A stretch of 64,000 nucleotides of DNA from Chitinophaga lutea (GTDB lineage: Bacteria > Bacteroidota > Bacteroidia > Chitinophagales > Chitinophagaceae): contig NZ_RPDH01000003.1 of the NCBI RefSeq assembly GCF_003813775.1, forward strand, positions 124,001 to 188,000, given 5' to 3'. Shown here in pieces: positions 29,201 through 37,125 of this stretch. Positions within the stretch are counted from its first letter, which is position 1, and every line of letters starts with the position of its first letter. Position numbers and translations under genes: made by a program. Under the pieces are notes generated by a model that saw nothing but the letters and a program-made list of their open reading frames with translations, was not told the DNA's origin and searched no databases.

Positions 29201-29779
29201 ACTCTCGGACGCCTCGCCGAAGATGTTCAGCTCGATATTGGCATCGTTATCCACCGCGGAGGAAGGCGAGGCATTGTACTGCCGCAGCTTTTCGAGCTGG
29301 TCTTTCAGCCGCGTGCCGATCAGCGACGTGATCACCGACTTCAGCACGAGGCCGTCCGGAAGGTGCAGCGAAAGCTGTTCTATCTGCCAGGCCAGCGAAT
29401 AAAGGGCGCTGTATATTTTACCGAAATGTGTTTTGGCTTTGGCGGATTGTACAGTGGGGATTTTACCTTCCTGCAGAATCGTGAGGTGCTCCTTCAGTTC
29501 GTCTGTAAACGCCGTGGTATCCTGCGTGGCGATGAGCGCCAGCTGCACGGTAACGTCGTTCCGGAAAAATCCCTGCCAGTTGCCGTCGGGCTGGTTCAGG
29601 GTGGAGAAGTAGCGGATGAGGCCGGACAGCTGGTGCGTGAACACCAGGTCGTGTTCAGGCTGGTGATGGTCCACCGGCGCATAAGAAGGCGCCAGCGCCG
29701 GTTGCACCCGGGCCTTCTGGGATGTTCCGCTGCGTTGCAGGAACAAGGGGTTCAATACAAGTGGACAATCCTTTGACAT
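26237..29779 (-). CDS. eCIS baseplate J-like wedge protein (Pvc11/gp6-like)
   Basis: The 1180 residues end in a baseplate-J region: PGHVTVITVPNLQRRNGIDPLRPFTYVSELEKVKDYL, then PFVQLHVCNPEYEQVRVEASVHFHP and TRFLAPWAYQEGAELRF, all typical of the gp6/Pvc11 family that forms the ring of wedges. The N-terminal 500 residues are helical and contain repeated segments found in large Bacteroidota members. It is preceded by the gp25-like gene (9 bp) and followed by the Pvc12-like gene (18 bp), the standard order. The C-terminal CGCP is unusual but short. Confidence 0.85.
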   Translation of the reverse strand: MSKDCPLVLNPLFLQRSGTSQKARVQPALAPSYAPVDHHQPEHDLVFTHQLSGLIRYFSTLNQPDGNWQGFFRNDVTVQLALIATQDTTAFTDELKEHLTILQEGKIPTVQSAKAKTHFGKIYSALYSLAWQIEQLSLHLPDGLVLKSVITSLIGTRLKDQLEKLRQYNASPSSAVDNDANIELNIFGEASESFNQVITHTFSSAWASTIVADTNIYGSGPIVRRLFFATNHNFFKDAVDVFIKALSRITEEAKKELQRTLGEWGTHEPHTTLFLSFLKLLSYSREHLNTLTREHLELYYTDILQLAKKGPAPNQVYITFELAKFVNDHLVQKGTRLKAGKFANGADAWYTVDEDIAVNTAVVSHLQSVFVSNNEDTVATVSSNRIYASPKADSADGAGAPFEAPLTPWHPFANKTRVDYESIQQVNMPAARVGFAFASRFLFLREGNRSIRLIIRTGNDVTGLEPGDFQLHITTAKGWEPIPITQFRINPDGVQGFEITAAMLAKQPGTAPYNATIHQASFDTVLPVLRITLVHQPMRAFAWQLLKNTIMTRFDLTVASDKLKNIYVQTDAGVMDPSKPFLAFGAIPHKGSMLLIGCDEIFQKPGATVKPVFVWRPGTVDNLGDVPELHILRHNDGWKVIRHPLNIFDTVDATSSSGKLKEHFYVDEYTDIPAIFSDVNKPFSPASVSGYVRYNLTNDLKYQETLAKRVAYFADIAKTGNPASSKEPGVFIPPTLQEMYLQYEATTSVEAEFFHLYPFGEKKESGAGGTLMPQFRHNAAAVVNSLAEFYIGIRQFAPPRKLNMLFQIDESTANPLVAKPEDHVRWHYLAGDSWVPLAATDVADGTNQLVQSGIIAFSIPREADTAHHVLPGGTIWLKATVSQDDEAVCRIVSILPQAVSATFVTPGDPSLSLPNPLAAATIAKLAEPVPEVKSVQQPFSSFGGFPGETEQQFHIRVSELLRHKDRGINIWDYEHLILQQFPGLYRAKCIPHTRLEPGKYNELAPGHVTVITVPNLQRRNGIDPLRPFTYVSELEKVKDYLRTLISPFVQLHVCNPEYEQVRVEASVHFHPQYDKTLFRARLQEEITRFLAPWAYQEGAELRFESRITNAMIVNFIEEQYYVDYVTDVRLYHAGVEKETISPDRQTAIIVPVKAAQHVITVINQNIPVPAPDNTAGCGCP

Positions 29780-29788
29780 GTTGCGTGT

Positions 29789-30235
29789 TTACAATGTATC
29801 GTTGATGTTAACCGGGGCGTACAGGAAACTGCTGATCTCGGACCCCTCGCTGATGTAGAAGGGGTACACGAAATTGAAGCGGGAATTGGACGTTTTCACG
29901 GTGAAGTCGAGCTTGATGTACAGCACGCCTTCCCATTCCCGCGAGCCGTCGATGCTCAGTGAATCTATCTTGATGCGGGGCTCGTAAAAAAGGATGGCGG
30001 TTTCCACTTTCTCCAGCATCAGTGTTTGCAGCCCCGTATCCATCGGCTCGAATACGAACTCCTGCATGTTGCAGCCATAGCGGGGCTGCATGATGCGCTC
30101 GCCGGGCAGCGTGGTGAGCAGGATGTGCAGGCTGCTGTAAATGTCCTGCACGTCTTCCAGCATCTCTACCGTGCCGCTTTTGTTGAAGGTGGGGGGAAAG
30201 CTCCAGCCCCTGCCGAGAAAATTGGTGTCTGTCAT
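29789..30235 (-). CDS. eCIS baseplate protein, gp25-like (Pvc9)
   Basis: The 148-residue protein shows the gp25/lysozyme-like wedge pattern: SSLHILLTTLPGERIMQPRYGCNMQEFVFEP, followed by ETAILFYEPRIKIDSLSID. gp25 proteins nucleate sheath assembly on the baseplate. The gene lies 6 bp after the VgrG-like gene and 9 bp before the baseplate-J gene. Length and motif order agree with the family. Confidence 0.9.
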   Translation of the reverse strand: MTDTNFLGRGWSFPPTFNKSGTVEMLEDVQDIYSSLHILLTTLPGERIMQPRYGCNMQEFVFEPMDTGLQTLMLEKVETAILFYEPRIKIDSLSIDGSREWEGVLYIKLDFTVKTSNSRFNFVYPFYISEGSEISSFLYAPVNINDTL

Positions 30236-30241
30236 CGTCCG

Positions 30242-31978
30242 TCAGTTTATTTGTACAAGCCCGCCTTTTACGGCGGTAATGCCGTTGCCGGCCGTCAGTT
30301 CGCAACCGCCGCCGCCGTCCGCCTTGAAGCCCATGGTGGCTTTGATGTCGGCCGACTTGCCTTCCGCCTTCAGGTCGGCGGTCGCTTTTATTTTAATGTC
30401 TTTGGGGCTTTCGATGCTGATGCCGTCGCTGTTCATCGTGATCTTGTTGCCGTGCTGGTCTTCCAGCTTGATGGATTTATCGTCGTCGGAAATGGCGAAT
30501 TTGTTGGCGCCGGGCGTTTCGAGCCGGAAGCTTTTTTTCGCGTCGTCGAACAGCATCTTGATCTCGCTGCGGGTCACGAAACCTTTTTCATCGTTATCGT
30601 CTTTGCCGGGGAGCGGCGCCGGGAGGGCGCTGCTGTTGAGGCCGCCCAGTATCACGGGTGCATTGGGGTTGCCGTCGATGAAGCCTACCAGCACTTCGTC
30701 CTTTATTTCGGGCCTGAAAAACGAACCGCGTTTGTTGCCCGCGTCGAGCGTGCTTACGCGCGCCCACATCCCGGTTTCTTTACCGTCGATGAAGGGCAGC
30801 ACTACCTGCACGCGGTCTTCGCCTTCGGGGTCGCTTTCCAGCTGCGTCACGATGCCGACGTGCAGCGAGGTGATGCCCTGGCTGAGCCGCAGCCCGGCAG
30901 GCATCGGCGCCAGCGGTACGTTGGGCTGAAAGCCGATCTGTGCGTCGGTGGTCCAGTTGCCGTTGGCGATCTGGTGGCGCACGCCCTGGATGAACACGTT
31001 GCCTTCAAAACGTTTGCCGGTGCCCTTCATCGTCACGATGGTGCCGGGCTTTATTTTCGGGGTGCCCTGGAAATTGGCGCGGCCTACGATTTTGGCGAGC
31101 CGGGCCACGAGCAGCAGCGCATCGGCGGCCGCCTGCAATTCCTGCACATTGGTTTTACTGTTCAGCCGCAGCAGGGGAGCGGGGGAACCGGCGCTCTTCG
31201 CGAGGTCTTTGGCGGAAATGTTGCCGTTCAGCGTGCCGGAAGGTTCTGCGGCTTCCACTTCGCTGAGCTCCTGCCCGGAGTGGTCCCAGAGGTAGGCCTT
31301 CAGCGTATCGGGCTGCGTGCGCGCATCCATCTCGAGGTCGGCCTCCAGCAGGGAAGAACCGTATTGCACGGTTTCCACCGGCGAGGCGCCGAGGTCGGGT
31401 TTTTTAATGATGCCCTTGCCGTCTTCGATGACGCAGAACAGCCCAGCGGCCTGCGCGCGCTGCAGCATGAAGTCCCAGTCGCTCAGGTTGTATTGCGCCA
31501 CCACTTTATGTTTCACACTGGTCGCGCCTACTTCCTTCTGCAGCTGGTATTTGCCGAGAATATCCTCGATGATCTCGCTGTCTTTCTGCTCCTTGTAATA
31601 TTTGCTGACGGGCGTAAGCGATGCGGGGAATATCTTATCCCGGCATTCCACGGTAAACAGGGAAGTGTTTTTGCGGATCTTGATGCTGTTGCGCACCACC
31701 ACGCCCTTGAAAATCGTTTCGTCCTGCCCGCGGTAACCGGCCTTGATCTCTATTTCCTTGCCGGGAATAAAGTCGTCGCTGTCGGAAGCGGGAAAGGTCT
31801 GTCTGGATGCCTCACCGTCCTGGATAATAATTACGGCCCCGGGGATGCGGTTGATCTCGCGGGTAACGGTGACGGACGCTATCTGGTAGGTGCGCGGCAC
31901 GGCCTGTCCGCCGGACAGGAGGGTGACCGTTGCTACGGACGGCGTTGCGGAGGTTTGTATGTCGCGGTTCTCAGGCAT
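30242..31978 (-). CDS. eCIS spike protein, VgrG/gp27-gp5-like (Pvc8)
   Basis: The 578 residues have a gp27-like hub (about 1-360: EINRIPGAVIIIQDGEA, NLSDWDFMLQRAQAAGLFCVIEDG), an OB-fold gp5 domain (VGIVTQLESDPEGEDRVQVVLPF, WARVSTLDAG, DEVLVGFIDGNPNAPVILGGL) and a C-terminal beta-helix of short repeats (SIKLEDQHGNKITMNSDGISIES). It forms the trimeric spike that is topped by the PAAR protein. No extra effector domain follows the beta-helix. The start overlaps the LysM gene by 8 bp. Confidence 0.92.
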   Translation of the reverse strand: MPENRDIQTSATPSVATVTLLSGGQAVPRTYQIASVTVTREINRIPGAVIIIQDGEASRQTFPASDSDDFIPGKEIEIKAGYRGQDETIFKGVVVRNSIKIRKNTSLFTVECRDKIFPASLTPVSKYYKEQKDSEIIEDILGKYQLQKEVGATSVKHKVVAQYNLSDWDFMLQRAQAAGLFCVIEDGKGIIKKPDLGASPVETVQYGSSLLEADLEMDARTQPDTLKAYLWDHSGQELSEVEAAEPSGTLNGNISAKDLAKSAGSPAPLLRLNSKTNVQELQAAADALLLVARLAKIVGRANFQGTPKIKPGTIVTMKGTGKRFEGNVFIQGVRHQIANGNWTTDAQIGFQPNVPLAPMPAGLRLSQGITSLHVGIVTQLESDPEGEDRVQVVLPFIDGKETGMWARVSTLDAGNKRGSFFRPEIKDEVLVGFIDGNPNAPVILGGLNSSALPAPLPGKDDNDEKGFVTRSEIKMLFDDAKKSFRLETPGANKFAISDDDKSIKLEDQHGNKITMNSDGISIESPKDIKIKATADLKAEGKSADIKATMGFKADGGGGCELTAGNGITAVKGGLVQIN

Positions 31979-32654
31979 CTTTCAGGGGTAAAAACTGGAG
32001 AATGGCGCCGGGCTGCAGCTTCCTGAAATTGGTCAGGTTGTTGGCCCGTGCGATGTCGAAATAATAACGGGGATCCTCATACTGCTCGAAACACTTCAGC
32101 GAAATATGATCGCCGGGTTTCACCACGCGTTTGTGGGTGAGGTCTGGCGAAAGGGGATCTTCCTTGGCCACGCGTTTCTTGTCGTCCACACTGCTTTTGA
32201 ACGCCACTTTGGCGAGCGCCCGCGTGGGGTGCCCGTCGGGCTTGAAGAGTTTGAACGTGATGTTGAGCGAGGTCATGCGCCCGGCAAAATGCATGGGCCC
32301 CCAGATCACGCGGAAGTGGCGCGGCTCGTGGGCTTCGCCTTCGTAATCGGTGAGCAGCTTCTTGAACTTCTTGATGTCGTCCCAGATATCGTCTTTCGCC
32401 TTGCCGTCCGCAATGCCGGTGGAGTCGAACAGCAGGTCGAGCACCAGCTCGTCCGGCGCGATGGCCTTGAATTTCTGCTGCTTGCCGCTGGTGCCCTGGC
32501 CCTGGCCTTCGGCGTATTCGATCTTGTAGTTGAGCTGGTAACTTTCGGGGTTGATGAACGCGTCGAACTCGCCTGCTTTGGACGCATCGTCCATCTCGGG
32601 CTTTTTGTACGCGATGATCTTGACTTTCTCCAGCTTGCCTTTATCTAAGCTCAT
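31971..32654 (-). CDS. eCIS LysM-containing hub protein (Pvc7/gp53-like)
   Basis: The 227-residue protein opens with GKLEKVKIIAYKKPEM and FDAFINPESYQLNYKIEYAEGQG, a conserved start in eCIS proteins of this position, and ends with a LysM module (VVKPGDHISLKCFEQYEDPRYY, NNLTNFRKLQPGAILQFLPL). In R-type tail systems the equivalent binds the tube base and the spike hub. Here LysM probably acts as a structural domain and not as a peptidoglycan binder. It precedes the VgrG-like gene with an 8-bp overlap, the usual order. Confidence 0.85.
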   Translation of the reverse strand: MSLDKGKLEKVKIIAYKKPEMDDASKAGEFDAFINPESYQLNYKIEYAEGQGQGTSGKQQKFKAIAPDELVLDLLFDSTGIADGKAKDDIWDDIKKFKKLLTDYEGEAHEPRHFRVIWGPMHFAGRMTSLNITFKLFKPDGHPTRALAKVAFKSSVDDKKRVAKEDPLSPDLTHKRVVKPGDHISLKCFEQYEDPRYYFDIARANNLTNFRKLQPGAILQFLPLKDA

Positions 32655-32675
32655 GGGGTTACATTTTAGCCGGGG

Positions 32676-32867
32676 TTATTTTTCGGTTTTCTCGCGCAGG
32701 ATGCTCATCACCTGCTCCACACATTCGGAAATGATAAGGTCTTTGTCGGTATCGCTGCCGCCGCCCGCCGCGGTTTGCTGCTGGGCGTCGGCGGAGGTGC
32801 TGCTGGGCGGGCTTTCGGCCGCGTTCACCACCACCTTGATATGCAGTTCCCTGATCTGGATGGGCAT
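32676..32867 (-). CDS. Small eCIS protein, DUF5908 (Pvc6-like)
   Basis: This 63-residue protein begins MPIQIRELHIKVVV and ends with a helix VEQVMSILREKTEK, with a Ser/Ala/Gln-rich linker between. This pattern is that of DUF5908 proteins, which lie between tube and LysM genes in eCIS loci. Function is unknown; its place suggests a tube-baseplate contact or chaperone. Gaps are 10 bp to the tube gene and 21 bp to the LysM gene. Confidence 0.8.
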   Translation of the reverse strand: MPIQIRELHIKVVVNAAESPPSSTSADAQQQTAAGGGSDTDKDLIISECVEQVMSILREKTEK

Positions 32868-32877
32868 TGCGTTGCGT

Positions 32878-33321
32878 TTAACTGATGGTAAAATACTGGT
32901 ACCGCAGGTCGAGGCTTTCCACCACCACGGAACTGTTTTCGGCGTTCAGCTCGGTAATCGTCCACTTCTTGGGCCAGGCGCCCACGATGTTCCAGGTCCG
33001 GATGGGCTCGTGCTCCTCGTTCAGCAGCGTGATGATCACGTCGGAGAGTTTGAACTCCCTGTCCTGGAAGGCCTTCATGCACCACTCGAATATTTTCGAA
33101 TCGAGGTGGAGCATGCCGCGCTTCAGCGTCAGGTCGGGGTACTTGGTGCGCACGGGCAGGGTGTGCTCAAACCTGTTCTCGCCGCCTTCTTTCACCGTTT
33201 CGGTCTCATATTCCACGGCCAGCCCCGTCACGGCCTGAAAGCGGGTGTCGTTATCGTTTTTGTCGAGGCCGGTGAACTCCACTTTGAAGTGAAAGCCTAC
33301 CGGCGGGTAATAACCGGCCAT
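32878..33321 (-). CDS. eCIS inner tube protein, second copy (gp19/Hcp-like, Pvc5 position)
   Basis: The 147 residues fit the phage T4 gp19-like tube family: GFHFKVEFTGL, AVTGLAVEYETETVKEGGE, LTLKRGMLHLDSKIFEWCMKAF and VIITLLNEEHEPIRTWNIVGAWPKKW. It differs clearly from the neighbouring tube protein, so one is likely the main tube and the other the first or terminal ring. In Photorhabdus cassettes the copy next to the baseplate genes (Pvc5) is the adaptor ring. Confidence 0.88.
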   Translation of the reverse strand: MAGYYPPVGFHFKVEFTGLDKNDNDTRFQAVTGLAVEYETETVKEGGENRFEHTLPVRTKYPDLTLKRGMLHLDSKIFEWCMKAFQDREFKLSDVIITLLNEEHEPIRTWNIVGAWPKKWTITELNAENSSVVVESLDLRYQYFTIS

Positions 33322-33332
33322 AAGGAACAGTT

Positions 33333-33764
33333 TTATTTCACGAGGCTGATGCCTTCATGGGCGATTTCGATGGTTTCAACGGCCACCTCGTTGGCGTCCG
33401 CCTTGAGGTCGCTGGCCTGCACTTTCACGGGGAATGCGTTGAGCACGGACCAGGTGAAGATGGGCTGATGGGCCTCGTTGAGCAGCTTGATGGTGATGGT
33501 GCGCCGCTGGATCTTGCCGAGGTTGTTCACTTCCTTGAACCAGTCGAAATACTCGGTCTTGTTGGGGAAAGTGCCCCGCTTCATCGTGATGTTGCTGCTT
33601 TTCTGCAGGCCGGGCATTTTGACTTTGTTATAGTCCTTGCTCTGGCCTTCGCGGTACTCGATCACGTCTACCTGCCGGTCAAGACCGGTTACCTCCGTGA
33701 AGCCGATGGTGGCGTCGCCCCATTTGACTTCGAAATGAAACTTTGGAATTGGATATTCAGCCAT
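33333..33764 (-). CDS. eCIS inner tube protein, first copy (gp19/Hcp-like, Pvc1 type)
   Basis: The 143-residue tube protein shows FHFEVKWGDATIGFTEVTGLDRQVDVIEYREG, the LKRGTF-like MKRGTFPNK and TITIKLLNEAHQPIFTWSVLNAFPVKV, all family hallmarks. It follows the sheath gene by 29 bp and is probably the abundant protein that forms the inner tube. It is the better match to the major-tube type because it is directly next to the sheath gene. Confidence 0.9.
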   Translation of the reverse strand: MAEYPIPKFHFEVKWGDATIGFTEVTGLDRQVDVIEYREGQSKDYNKVKMPGLQKSSNITMKRGTFPNKTEYFDWFKEVNNLGKIQRRTITIKLLNEAHQPIFTWSVLNAFPVKVQASDLKADANEVAVETIEIAHEGISLVK

Positions 33765-33793
33765 GGTATGAGTGTTTTAAGTTGAATGATGGA

Positions 33794-35719
33794 TTATGCT
33801 TCCGGCATTTTGTGCGAGAACCGGAGGATGATGAATTCTGCGGGGCGAACAACTGCCATGCCTATTTCCACGATCATGCGGCCTTCGAGGATGTCGAGGG
33901 CGGTCATGGTTTTACCGAGGCCCACGGCCACGTAAAAGGCTTTGTCGGTGGTAGCGCCCTGCAATGCGCCCTGGCGCCACAGCGTGGTGAGGAAGTTTTC
34001 GATCATGGCCTGCACGCGCACCCAGGTATTGGCGTCGTTGCTCTCGAACACGAACTGTTCGGTGGCCTTTTTGGTGCTTTCTTCCACCATGTTGAAGAAC
34101 CGCCGCACGCTCACATACCGCCATTCGTTGTCGTTACCGGCCAGCGTGCGCCCGCCGTATACCAGCGTGCCTTTGCCGGTGAAGGGGCGGATGGCGTTGA
34201 TGGATTTGCCGGATACCACGTCCACGTTCAGCTGGTCGAGCTGGCTGTTGGTGTAGATGAAGTCTGGTTTGTCGACTGCCGCCAGGCTCACGTTGGCCGG
34301 GGCTTTCCATACGCCGCGGTTGTTGTCGGTGAAGGCGAAGATGCCCGCAATGGCGCCGCTCGGCGGTATGGCGGTGGAAGTATTGTTGATGCCGGAGATG
34401 ATGTTTTTATATACGGGGAACCCTGCGATCAGCGCGTCGTTTTTGGTGCGCGCCAGCTGTACGGCGGCATTCTGCACGCCGCTCTGGTAGGCAGACAGCA
34501 GGAAGCCGAAGCTGGTTTCGAGATAGGGGATCAGGCTCTGTATCTTTTCGGTGTCGGTAGCGCCCACCAATATGGCGGAGGGGCCGGGACTGGCGGTGAA
34601 TACGGTGCCCCATTCCGGTGCGTTCACGGAAGCGCCGGCGGGTTTTTGCGCCGTGTAGTTGGTAACACCGGTACCGGCGGCGGTCACCTCTTCCTCGTAT
34701 TTGATGATATCGGTGAACCGGGCGGCCAGGTTGCTCATGGTGGTTTGCGCACTGGTTTTCAGGTCGGTGTTGGTAAAGGCGCTGTACCCGTTGAGCGTTT
34801 GCGCCACCGCGAAAAGATATTTGAACAGGGCCTCGAGGTTCGTATCGTTGGGCGTGGTGAGCACGTCTGCCACCTTTTTGTTGAATGCCGCCAGCAGGTT
34901 GGTGTTGCCGGTGAGGGTATTGGTGTCGGTCACGATTTTGGCGGCGTCCGTATTCAGGTTGTCGAGGTCCGTGATCACGGCCTTGATGGTATTGTCGGTG
35001 GTGAGCGTTTTCAGATCGGGCACCGGGTTGCCAACCTTGTTCACCTTGCCTTTGACGTCGTTATAGGTCACGTTTTTATTGAGCGTCACCTGTATCCACG
35101 GGGCGTAGGCCATGCCGTATTTGAGGCTGTTGATGCCGATGTTGTTGCGGAAGTCCACGCCCTGGTAATCTTTCTGTTTCAGGTCGAACAGGCCCACACG
35201 GTCTTTGAGCAGCTCGCATTGCAGCAGCGCCGCTTTCTGCACGTCGTACAGCCCGTTCACCGCCAGCAGGGGAGCGTCGGGGAAAAGGATGATGGTCGGC
35301 TCGTCGTATTTCTCCAGCGCCTTGAGGCCGTCGGTGAAGTGCGTTTTGTCGGGCGTATCGGTATGCAGGCCGATCGACACGATGTAACAATCCCCGCCGC
35401 CGTTCGCGTAAAAAAGCCGGAGCGCATCGTAGAGGAACTTCTGGTTGGTGATCTTGGCGCTCACGAAATTATTGCTGAGGTCGAGCTGGATGTCGGCCAC
35501 CGTGGGTTTGGGCGCACCGCCGAAAAACTGTTCGTAGTCGGCGATGGAGCCGATGCGGAGCGGTTCCATGTGAAGGTCCTGCGGCGCCAGCCGGTCCGCT
35601 TTTTCCGTGTAACCGATGAAGGCCGGAATGGCCGTTTCCACAGCGGCGATGGAGGGCGGGAACTTTGGTACTTCATCAATATACACGCCCGGCGTTTTGA
35701 TGGAGGTGAGATTTAACAT
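33794..35719 (-). CDS. eCIS contractile sheath protein
   Basis: The 641 residues begin with KTPGVYIDEVPKFPPSIAAVETAIPAFIGYTEKA, the sheath N-terminus, and end with the conserved sheath C-terminal domain (WRQGALQGATTDKAFYVAVG, GRMIVEIGMAVVRPAEFIILRFSHKMPE). This is the only sheath gene in the locus, whereas Photorhabdus cassettes have three. The middle (about 230-420) carries an inserted helical domain that may be displayed on the particle surface. The 34-bp gap before it holds no clear promoter. Confidence 0.93.
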   Translation of the reverse strand: MLNLTSIKTPGVYIDEVPKFPPSIAAVETAIPAFIGYTEKADRLAPQDLHMEPLRIGSIADYEQFFGGAPKPTVADIQLDLSNNFVSAKITNQKFLYDALRLFYANGGGDCYIVSIGLHTDTPDKTHFTDGLKALEKYDEPTIILFPDAPLLAVNGLYDVQKAALLQCELLKDRVGLFDLKQKDYQGVDFRNNIGINSLKYGMAYAPWIQVTLNKNVTYNDVKGKVNKVGNPVPDLKTLTTDNTIKAVITDLDNLNTDAAKIVTDTNTLTGNTNLLAAFNKKVADVLTTPNDTNLEALFKYLFAVAQTLNGYSAFTNTDLKTSAQTTMSNLAARFTDIIKYEEEVTAAGTGVTNYTAQKPAGASVNAPEWGTVFTASPGPSAILVGATDTEKIQSLIPYLETSFGFLLSAYQSGVQNAAVQLARTKNDALIAGFPVYKNIISGINNTSTAIPPSGAIAGIFAFTDNNRGVWKAPANVSLAAVDKPDFIYTNSQLDQLNVDVVSGKSINAIRPFTGKGTLVYGGRTLAGNDNEWRYVSVRRFFNMVEESTKKATEQFVFESNDANTWVRVQAMIENFLTTLWRQGALQGATTDKAFYVAVGLGKTMTALDILEGRMIVEIGMAVVRPAEFIILRFSHKMPEA

Positions 35720-35752
35720 GTGTGGGGTTTTAATTCGTTATGGAATGCAGTG

Positions 35753-36307
35753 TTATTTTTCAAATAGTAACTGGAATTTACTGTCCGGCGCGCCTTTCGT
35801 ATACTTGATCTTCCCGGCGGCGTCGAGCAGGTCGTACGGACTGGTGCTCTTCAGGATGTCTATTTCGATATAACCGAATACCCTGACCGCTTCGGTGGGG
35901 TCTGCGGTTACTTTGTTCTCTTTGGAAATATCCGGGAAAGTGCTGCCGGCGAGCCTCGCCACGGAGTTGCCGAACACATACCGCCCTTCTTTGCCGGTCA
36001 CCAGGAAATGCGCGGCCAGTTTGGTGTGCCGGGCTACGGCGGGGCCGAGGGAGAAACCGATCTTCAGCCGCGTGCCGTTCAGCTCCGCAAAGGGCTCCTT
36101 ATTCGCTTTCACCCGCGCGGCGATACTGAAGCCCGTAGCAGAGGGCCTGATCACGAGGTGTTTGCGCTGCAGTTTCACGTTGGTTTCTTCGTCCGGGTAA
36201 AACACCAGCCACTCCGGCACCGGTAACGCGGCGGTGCTGCCGGTGAGGTGCTGGTGGCGGAAGCGCACTTCGCATAAATGCTGATATGCCGTAACGATGC
36301 TTTCCAT
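35753..36307 (-). CDS. Unassigned eCIS-linked protein (possible cap adaptor)
   Basis: The 184-residue protein has no recognised domain. It opens with SIVTAYQHLCEVRFRHQH, contains beta-type stretches (KHLVIRPSATGFSIAARV, KIGFSLGP) and ends TKGAPDSKFQLLFEK. Its start shares one base with the stop of the DUF4255 gene (TGATG), so both are coupled. It lies between the terminator protein and the sheath. In the Algoriphagus system (AlgoCIS) an extra cap-adaptor protein was described; this gene is a candidate for the same role by position only. Confidence 0.5.
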   Translation of the reverse strand: MESIVTAYQHLCEVRFRHQHLTGSTAALPVPEWLVFYPDEETNVKLQRKHLVIRPSATGFSIAARVKANKEPFAELNGTRLKIGFSLGPAVARHTKLAAHFLVTGKEGRYVFGNSVARLAGSTFPDISKENKVTADPTEAVRVFGYIEIDILKSTSPYDLLDAAGKIKYTKGAPDSKFQLLFEK

Positions 36308-36849
36308 CAGGGTTTTGGTTGTATAACGCTGAATTTGTTTTCGATGGTTTCGATGATGCCGTCGCCGGTGGTGACCTTGTTGCTCTTCAGTTCCGATACG
36401 CGCATGATGTACATGATGCTGGGATAGATTTTCCCGCCGAGGATGGCCCAGATGTGGTTGAGGTCTTCAAACGTGGGGGAATAGAGGTTCACCACCGTTT
36501 TATAGTCCACGCCGTCGTAGGTGGCATCAAACACGTTCTGCCCCTGCATGAAACGCACCACTTTCGCGATGTCTGCAATGGCGCCGGCATAGGCGGTGCG
36601 GCGGGAACTGAACATCAGGTACGCATTGAGGTACACGAAGGGATTGAAGTACTCCGTCTTCAGCGTGTTGCTGTTCACCCGCGAATACGCAGAGTTCTTC
36701 ATGGCGCTTTCCTCCTTCAGGTTGACGAGGGAAAGCAGCACGGGCGCTGCGTTGGCGGGCGGGTTGGCAATGTTGCCGATGTCGAACTCTCCGCCCGCGA
36801 ACTCGGGGCTGATCGCACTTTTGATGCTGTTTAAGGCTTCTGCTAACAT
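36307..36849 (-). CDS. eCIS tail terminator/cap, DUF4255 (Pvc16-like)
   Basis: The 180 residues show the DUF4255 pattern: an N-terminal helix (MLAEALNSIKSAI), VLLSLVNLKEESAMKN, YFNPFVYLNAYLMFSS with YAGAIADIAKVVRFMQGQNVFD, and LNHIWAILGGKIYPSIMYIMRVSEL. Pvc16 proteins cap the distal end of tube and sheath and stop growth. In PVC cassettes the gene is at the far end of the operon, but here it is the second gene. It lies 6 bp from the PAAR gene. Confidence 0.88.
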   Translation of the reverse strand: MLAEALNSIKSAISPEFAGGEFDIGNIANPPANAAPVLLSLVNLKEESAMKNSAYSRVNSNTLKTEYFNPFVYLNAYLMFSSRRTAYAGAIADIAKVVRFMQGQNVFDATYDGVDYKTVVNLYSPTFEDLNHIWAILGGKIYPSIMYIMRVSELKSNKVTTGDGIIETIENKFSVIQPKP

Positions 36850-36855
36850 ATGCTG

Positions 36856-37125
36856 TCAACTTATCAGCACGGTCATCACACCCAGTATAATGCTACCGCC
36901 ATGCGCCGAGCTGTCGCTCAGTCGCGCCGCGGGTTTGCCGCCGATCATCACGGTAGCGGATCCGGTAATGATGGCGTCCGGCGCCAACGGGCAAACGCAG
37001 GTATCACCCAGTACTGCGGCGGGTTTACCGCCGATGAGTACAGTAGGGCATCCTGGTCCGGTGATGGGGCCGCCGCCATGGGGACATACGTGCATGTCAC
37101 CAATGGTTGCTGCTGGCAATGACAT
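36856..37125 (-). CDS. eCIS spike tip, PAAR protein (Pvc10-like)
   Basis: The 89-residue protein is a minimal PAAR domain: DMHVCPHGGGPITGPGCPTVLIGGKPAAVLGDTCVCP, then ITGSATVMIGGKPAARLSD, ending SIILGVMTVLIS. PAAR tips sharpen the VgrG spike and bind a metal through His and Cys. The gene is the first of the operon and so far from the VgrG gene (about 5 kb). No extra domain is fused, so cargo, if spike-loaded, must bind separately. Confidence 0.92.
   Translation of the reverse strand: MSLPAATIGDMHVCPHGGGPITGPGCPTVLIGGKPAAVLGDTCVCPLAPDAIITGSATVMIGGKPAARLSDSSAHGGSIILGVMTVLIS

Noticed and set aside
12783..37125. Prophage or type VI secretion system
   Set aside because: No capsid, portal, terminase, integrase or lysis genes, and no TssJ/L/M or ClpV. 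The gene set fits an eCIS.
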